Notes under the pieces: generated by a model
The model's input: the letters and a program-made list of their open reading frames with translations, nothing else
Databases searched by the model: none
Told to the model about the DNA's origin: nothing
DNA from: G020350405 sp964513655
GTDB taxonomy: Bacteria > Planctomycetota > Phycisphaerae > Sedimentisphaerales > Anaerobacaceae
Direction: 5' to 3'
DNA: 10,625 bases
Assembly: GCA_964513655.1 (NCBI GenBank)
Contig: CAZENQ010000106.1
Span: forward strand, 1-10,625
Shown: positions 6,891 through 10,625 of the stretch, piece by piece
How positions within the stretch are numbered: position 1 is the first letter of the stretch
Layout of the letters: each line of letters starts with the position of its first letter
Position numbers and translations under genes: made by a program

Positions 6891-8927
6891 GTGGCCAGTA
6901 CCAGCGATATTCGCAACATCGTCCTTCTCGGACACGGCGGCGCGGGCAAAACCTCCCTCGCTGAGGCTATCCTCCACAAAACCGGCGCCACAAGCCGCCT
7001 CGGAAGCATCGACGATGGAACTACCATCTGCGACTACCACGACGAGGAAAAGCACCGTCAGCACTCCATCGCCGCCGCTGTCGTCCACGCTAACCACGCC
7101 GGCACTACCATCAACATCATCGACACGCCCGGCTACCCGGACTTCGTCGGACCCGCCATAAAAGCTATTCCTGCCGCCGAAACCGCTTGTCTCGTCATCT
7201 CTGCCCCCGCCGGCATAGAAACAAACACCAGAAAGCTGTTCGAACTCACCGCCAGGGCCAACATGCCGCGCCTCATCGTCGTAAACAAAATCGACGCCGA
7301 GAACATCGACCTGCCCCTGCTCTACAAAAATATCCGCGAATCTTTCGGCCCCCAATGCCGCTGTGCCAACCTCCCCGCCGCCGACAAGGCATCCGTCATC
7401 GACTGCATCGAGAACGACTCCGGCGACTCCCCCATGATGGACGTCGCAAAGGCCCACACCGACCTCATCGAAAGCGTCATCGAGGCCGACGACGAGCTTA
7501 TGGAAGCCTACCTCGGCGGCGAACAGATACCACCCCAAAAAATCGCCTCCGTCTTCGTCGAGGCCCTCAAAACTGGAACCCTCATCCCCATCGTATTTAC
7601 CAACGCACGGAAGGAAATCGGAATAGACCAGCTCCTCGACATCATCGCAAAATACACACCATCGCCCACCCAGGCAAACGCCGCTCAGCTAAAAGATGGT
7701 GACACTACAACCGAGCTAAAGGCAGACCCCGCCGCCCCGCTCGCAGGACTCGTCTTCCGAATCGGATTCGACCCCAAGTCAAACATGAAATACTCAACCA
7801 TACGAATCTTCTCCGGCACGCTCAAGTCCGACACCTCCCTGCTCCGAAACGACCAGAGAAAAAGCATCCGACCCGGACACATCCTGAAAACGCAGGGCCC
7901 CGAAAATAAGGAAATCGACGCCGGTATCGCCGGCGACATCGTGACACTCGCCAAAATCGAAGATCTCAAAATCGGAGACCTCATCCACGCTGGCAAAGTC
8001 GCTGGCAAATTCGATATGCCCGCCGTACCAGAGCCCATGTTCGCACTCGCAATTGAGCCCGCCGCCAGAGGAGATGAGCAGAGAATCAGTTCCGCCCTCG
8101 AAAAACTCACCGACGAAGACCCCTGCTTCAAAGTCACACGGGACCAGCAGACAAACGAGCTCGTCGCCTCCGGACTCGGAGACCTCCACCTCCGCGTAAT
8201 ACTCGAAAAAATGCAGAGCCGTTTCAAGCTCGCCCTGACCACAAAAGAACCCAAGATTCCCTACCGAGAGACCATCACAGCCAAAGCCGAAGGCCACTAC
8301 CGACACAAAAAACAGACCGGCGGTGCTGGACAGTTCGGTGAGGTCTACCTCCGCGTCGAGCCCGCCCCGCGCGATTCCGACCCCTCCCTCGAATTTAGCT
8401 GGGACATCTTCGGCGCCTCTATCCCCGGCCAGTTCGAGCCCGCCGTACACAAAGGCATAAACGACGTAATGCAGCTGGGAGTCGTCGCCAGATTCCCTCT
8501 CCAGGACATAAAGGTCTCCGTCTACGACGGCAAGCACCACCCCGTCGACTCCAAGGAAGTCGCCTTCCGAGCCGCCGGAAAAGGCGCGTTCATCGACGCC
8601 GTACAAAAGGCGAAGCCCGCCCTCCTCGAACCAATCGTAAATATGGAAGTCACCGCCCCCGCCGAGAATATGGGCGATATCACCGGCGACCTCGCCGGAA
8701 AACGCGGCCGGGTCCTCGGACAGGATATGCTCCCGGGAAACCTCGTCGTCATCAAGGCACAGGTCCCCCTCGCAGAAGTCACCCAGTACAACTCGCAATT
8801 AAAATCCGTCACCGGCGGACGCGGCTCATACTCCATGACCCTCTCTCACTACGAAGTCGTACCCCCGAAGGTCCAGCAGCAAATCGTCGCCGCCTACGCA
8901 AAGAAAAAACAATCACCATCATCCTGA
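6891..8927 (+). CDS. Elongation factor G-like translational GTPase (EF-G2 type)
   Basis: The 678-residue protein has all five EF-G domains. The G domain carries G1 GHGGAGKT at 14-21, G3 DTPGY at 78-82 and G4 NKID at 132-135. Domain II lies near 275-365 and domain III near 385-460 (GLGDLHLRVILEKMQ). Domain IV has GGAGQFGEVYLRVEP and a tip loop with H549-H550 before PVDSKE, and domain V contains GDITGDLAGKRGRVLGQ. EF-G moves tRNA and mRNA through the ribosome. This copy differs from canonical FusA: the DTPGH histidine is Y82, and the switch I RGITI block reads RQHSI (56-60). DTPGY is typical of the EF-G2/FusA2-like branch, whose role is less clear than that of FusA. GTG at 6891 is the start, with GGAG at 6879-6882 eight bases upstream. 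The gene stands alone, far from any str operon, so it is probably a second EF-G. Its TGA stop lies inside a dispersed repeat. Confidence 0.93.
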   Translation: MASTSDIRNIVLLGHGGAGKTSLAEAILHKTGATSRLGSIDDGTTICDYHDEEKHRQHSIAAAVVHANHAGTTINIIDTPGYPDFVGPAIKAIPAAETACLVISAPAGIETNTRKLFELTARANMPRLIVVNKIDAENIDLPLLYKNIRESFGPQCRCANLPAADKASVIDCIENDSGDSPMMDVAKAHTDLIESVIEADDELMEAYLGGEQIPPQKIASVFVEALKTGTLIPIVFTNARKEIGIDQLLDIIAKYTPSPTQANAAQLKDGDTTTELKADPAAPLAGLVFRIGFDPKSNMKYSTIRIFSGTLKSDTSLLRNDQRKSIRPGHILKTQGPENKEIDAGIAGDIVTLAKIEDLKIGDLIHAGKVAGKFDMPAVPEPMFALAIEPAARGDEQRISSALEKLTDEDPCFKVTRDQQTNELVASGLGDLHLRVILEKMQSRFKLALTTKEPKIPYRETITAKAEGHYRHKKQTGGAGQFGEVYLRVEPAPRDSDPSLEFSWDIFGASIPGQFEPAVHKGINDVMQLGVVARFPLQDIKVSVYDGKHHPVDSKEVAFRAAGKGAFIDAVQKAKPALLEPIVNMEVTAPAENMGDITGDLAGKRGRVLGQDMLPGNLVVIKAQVPLAEVTQYNSQLKSVTGGRGSYSMTLSHYEVVPPKVQQQIVAAYAKKKQSPSS

Positions 8928-8967
8928 GCGAAGCGGTGCGCAGCACCGCGCAGTCGAAGGACCTGCC
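8919..8967 (+). repeat. Dispersed extragenic repeat, copy A, overlapping the 3' end of the EF-G-like gene
   Basis: Beginning TCATCCTGAGCGAAGC, this 49-base element matches 10331-10379 at 44 of 49 positions without gaps. It contains a perfect hairpin, GCGGTGC (8933-8939), GCA, GCACCGC (8943-8949). The first nine bases code for the last residues of the EF-G-like protein and its TGA stop (8925-8927). The CATCCTGAGCGAAG word is familiar from dispersed repeats in many bacterial genomes. Similarity resumes slightly downstream with CTCCGCATNCACG in both copies. Confidence 0.85.
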
Positions 8968-9029
8968 CTGCGAATTTCAAACCTCCGCATCCACGTTCCA
9001 CTAACTACGAACTTTGATTTCCCCCCCGT

Positions 9030-10148
9030 CTAATTCCCTCTGCAAATATTCTCCAGAAACTCCACGTTGCCGGGGTACTTCTTCAGCAGCTTAAATAAAC
9101 AGTCCATCCCCTCTCGCCCCCCGTAGCTCGACAGAACACGCCGCAGCGTCGCCACCCCCCGGCTGAGTTCCGCACTGTAAAGCTTACCTTCCTTTCGCGT
9201 CCCGCTGGCAGGGATGTCTATCGCGGGAAAGATTCGCGCCTCGGCCAGCGACCGGTCCAGCACAAGCTCGCTGTTGCCCGTCCCCTTGAACTCTTCGAAT
9301 ATCAACTGGTCCATTCGAGACCCCGTGTCTATCAGGCACGTCGCCACAATGGTGACCGAGCCTCCGTTTTCAATGTTACGCGCCAGTCCGAACAGTCGCC
9401 GCGGTACTTCCAGGATACCCGCCTCCAGCCCGCCGCTCATAGTGTGCCCGCCCCTCCCGCCTCCGCGCCGCCTCCTGCTGTTGAACGCCCTGCCGACCCG
9501 CGTCAGACTGTCTATCATCAGCACCACCTCCCGCCCGCATTCCAGTTCCGTTTGTACATGCGCCAGCACCAGCTCGACTAATTCCGCATGTTCGTCTGCA
9601 CCATGGTCATTCGTGCTCGCTACCACTTCCGCACCCTCCACTGCCCTGCGAAAGTGCGTCACTTCCTCCGGCCGCTCGTCAACCAGCAGCACTATCACGC
9701 GGCTTTGCGGATTGCAGTGCCCAATCGCCCCCACCATCTGTTCCAGCAGTACCGTCTTTCCTGCCTTCGGCGGCGATACTATCAACTGACGCGTCCCCTT
9801 GCCTATCGGCGCCAGCAGGTCCACTATCCGCATGCTCTCCTGCCCGCAGGCGGCCAGGTCGAACCGCTCGTCCGGGTCAACCACCACTAAGTCCGCAAAC
9901 CGCGGCCGTTTGCTGAACGCCTCCGGCTCCATCCCCCCCATCGACTCGACCGTTACCAGCCTGTCTCTGCCCTTCTTTCGCTTAATCTCACCGGTAATGG
10001 CCACTCCTTCGGCCAGACCAAACCGCCCGACCAAATCCGGCTGCACCATCACTTCCACCGGCCCGGCCCGATAAGAACGCTCCGCCGTCCTCACCACGAA
10101 CTGATGTTTGTTCACACACTTCACTATGCCGCTAATCGTATTGCCCAT
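9030..10148 (-). CDS. rho: Transcription termination factor Rho (short form lacking the N-terminal helical domain)
   Basis: Rho is a hexameric RNA helicase that loads on C-rich RNA and ends transcription. The 372-residue protein starts almost at the cold-shock-like RNA-binding domain (about 5-75). E. coli Rho has 419 residues and about 47 more at the N-terminus. The RecA-like motor follows: Walker A SPPKAGKT (125-132), LLVDERPEEVTHF (154-166), Walker B VVLMIDS (208-214), the R-loop EFKGTGN (286-292), and the arginine finger SGTRKE with R318. All catalytic motifs appear intact. The Q-loop is unusual: SRRRRGGGRGGHTMSGG (224-240) is about four residues longer than in E. coli, rich in Arg and Gly, and has H235 where Lys or Arg is usual. 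The ATG at 10148 has no clear ribosome binding site, but a stop shortly upstream leaves no other ATG, GTG or TTG in frame. The gene converges on the EF-G-like gene. Confidence 0.95.
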   Translation of the reverse strand: MGNTISGIVKCVNKHQFVVRTAERSYRAGPVEVMVQPDLVGRFGLAEGVAITGEIKRKKGRDRLVTVESMGGMEPEAFSKRPRFADLVVVDPDERFDLAACGQESMRIVDLLAPIGKGTRQLIVSPPKAGKTVLLEQMVGAIGHCNPQSRVIVLLVDERPEEVTHFRRAVEGAEVVASTNDHGADEHAELVELVLAHVQTELECGREVVLMIDSLTRVGRAFNSRRRRGGGRGGHTMSGGLEAGILEVPRRLFGLARNIENGGSVTIVATCLIDTGSRMDQLIFEEFKGTGNSELVLDRSLAEARIFPAIDIPASGTRKEGKLYSAELSRGVATLRRVLSSYGGREGMDCLFKLLKKYPGNVEFLENICRGN

Positions 10149-10204
10149 CGAAATGACCCATACAAATCGCTGCCCACTTACCTCGTCGTCACGAAAACCT
10201 CCGC

Positions 10205-10234
10205 ATTATACCACACCCACAAACCATTTATCAA
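10205..10234 (-). promoter_or_regulatory. Extended -10 promoter for rho
   Basis: On the reverse strand, TTGATA (complement of 10229-10234) is followed after 18 bases by TATAAT (complement of 10205-10210), preceded by TGG, which makes an extended -10. This is the best promoter match in the window. Transcription would start near 10198, giving a leader of about 50 bases before the rho ATG. Confidence 0.65.
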
Positions 10235-10254
10235 CCACAAATAATCAATTAAAA

Positions 10255-10274
10255 CTGTCATTCCGTGCTTGACT
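10255..10274 (+). repeat. 20-base dispersed repeat, copy 1
   Basis: CTGTCATTCCGTGCTTGACT is repeated exactly at 10426-10445 and, in altered form, from 10446 on. It is followed by an imperfect 20-base tandem pair, 10278-10292 and 10298-10312 (13 of 15 matches, CTCG-AGCG-AGCGA). All are non-coding repeat sequence; the open frame across them translates as the familiar CHPERS-type artefact. Confidence 0.8.
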
Positions 10275-10330
10275 GCCCTCGTAGCGAAGCGAACATCCTC
10301 GCAGCGTAGCGATGCGCCAACCTCTCTCTG

Positions 10331-10379
10331 TCATCCTGAGCGAAGCAATGCAAAGCACCGCGCAGTCGAAGGCCCTGCC
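10331..10379 (+). repeat. Dispersed extragenic repeat, copy B
   Basis: This is a 49-base relative of 8919-8967, with five mismatches. Four of these fall in the left arm and loop of the hairpin (GG to AA, GC to AA), so this copy does not form the perfect stem. The direct-repeat relation to copy A across the rho gene gives two homologous blocks 1.4 kb apart in the same orientation. Confidence 0.85.
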
Positions 10380-10425
10380 CAACGCATAAAATTAACCCTC
10401 CGCATACACGGATCCAGTCGTCGTT

Positions 10426-10445
10426 CTGTCATTCCGTGCTTGACT
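10426..10445 (+). repeat. 20-base dispersed repeat, copy 2
   Basis: This is an exact copy of 10255-10274. It abuts the palindromic variant that begins at 10446, so two members of the CTGTCATTCCG family stand in tandem here. Confidence 0.8.
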
Positions 10446-10473
10446 CTGTCATTCCGCACTTGATGCGGAATCT
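10446..10473 (+). repeat. Palindromic member of the CTGTCATTCCG repeat family
   Basis: ATTCCGCA (10451-10458) and TGCGGAAT (10464-10471) form a perfect 8-bp stem around CTTGA. The neighbouring copies have ATTCCGTGCTTGACT without the second arm, so they look like truncated relatives. Confidence 0.8.
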
Positions 10474-10484
10474 CAAAACCCTTT

Positions 10485-10511
10485 AACCCCTGGCCGTCTC
10501 AGGGGTTTTTG
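10485..10511 (+). terminator. Intrinsic terminator-like hairpin
   Basis: AACCCCTG (10485-10492) pairs with CAGGGGTT (10500-10507) around a seven-base loop, with five T at 10506-10510. This is a standard Rho-independent shape on the + strand. No forward gene lies just upstream, so either an unannotated transcript ends here or it belongs to the repeat cluster. Confidence 0.5.
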
Positions 10512-10516
10512 GTTAG

Positions 10517-10537
10517 CCCCAAGGCCTGTCCTTGGGG
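10517..10537. other. Perfect hairpin
   Basis: CCCCAAGG (10517-10524) and CCTTGGGG (10530-10537) are exact inverse complements around the loop CCTGT. No T-run follows. It comes ten bases after the terminator-like stem and precedes another hairpin. Confidence 0.6.
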
Positions 10538-10562
10538 TCACCCTTCAACGCCTGCCCTCAAA

Positions 10563-10591
10563 GGCCTTCATGTTTAGATAATATGAAGGCC
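10563..10591. other. Perfect hairpin near the right edge
   Basis: GGCCTTCAT (10563-10571) pairs with ATGAAGGCC (10583-10591) around an 11-base A/T-rich loop. A TATAAT word follows at 10606-10611, without a convincing -35. The stem could be an operator or the leader of a gene beyond the window. Confidence 0.55.
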
Positions 10592-10625
10592 ATCCTTTCA
10601 ACGGTTATAATTTGTCAAAGAATTA

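Noticed and set aside
7794..8798. Reverse 334-codon open frame
   Set aside because: It is the antisense shadow of the C-ending codons of the EF-G-like gene, with Gly/Asp/Val-rich composition.
9214..9789. Forward 191-codon open frame
   Set aside because: It is a Ser/Pro/Thr-rich antisense shadow of rho.
10178..10192. Reverse micro-frame GTG ACG ACG AGG TAA in the rho leader after GGAGG
   Set aside because: The proposed transcription start falls on the GGAGG, so the site would be lost from the RNA; too little to call a leader peptide.
10269..10463. Forward 64-codon open frame
   Set aside because: It runs through dispersed repeats and gives the well-known CHPERS-type artefact translation.
10255..10480. 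CRISPR array
   Set aside because: Repeats are unevenly spaced, variable and abutting, with no regular spacers and no cas gene.

Overview
The window looks like a piece of a planctomycete-type chromosome, probably from the Phycisphaerae. This is inferred from gene content, not from a marker gene. The supporting features are a pseudopilin with both an FTLIE-type N-terminus and a C-terminal H-X9-DG motif, a small acidic 49-residue protein of a kind I associate with that group, and a Rho that starts directly at its RNA-binding domain. The + strand carries far more C than G whether genes run forward or backward, so it is probably the lagging strand.

Layout. Positions 1-3934 hold a forward set of three genes with short gaps: the C-terminus of a PilT-like retraction ATPase (cut by the window edge), a membrane-anchored GspE/PilB-fold protein, and a 588-residue membrane protein with a CvpA-like N-terminus. 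Positions 4011-5438 hold two reverse genes, the 49-residue protein and a six-helix membrane protein of unknown function, separated by a 342-base C-rich, G-poor spacer. Positions 5690-6628 hold the forward pseudopilin. Positions 6891-8927 hold a forward EF-G-like translational GTPase of the EF-G2 type. It converges on a reverse rho gene (9030-10148), which has a good promoter. The last 480 bases contain no gene; they hold dispersed extragenic repeats and a row of perfect hairpins.

How the genes fit together. The first three genes probably form an operon tied to a type IV pilus or type II secretion-like machine. The second protein keeps the GspE/PilB fold and its four zinc-binding cysteines but has lost the Walker A lysine, the Walker B glutamate, the Asp-box aspartate and the His-box histidine. 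It also has three N-terminal membrane segments. It therefore looks like a membrane-bound pseudo-ATPase encoded next to a PilT-like motor. This is the best candidate here for something undescribed. The pseudopilin further on may be a substrate of such a machine, but it is a separate transcription unit.

Other points of note are a 25-base exact repeat upstream of both the pseudopilin and EF-G-like genes, an EF-G-like gene whose stop codon lies inside a dispersed repeat, and a Rho with an enlarged Arg/Gly-rich Q-loop and no N-terminal helical domain.
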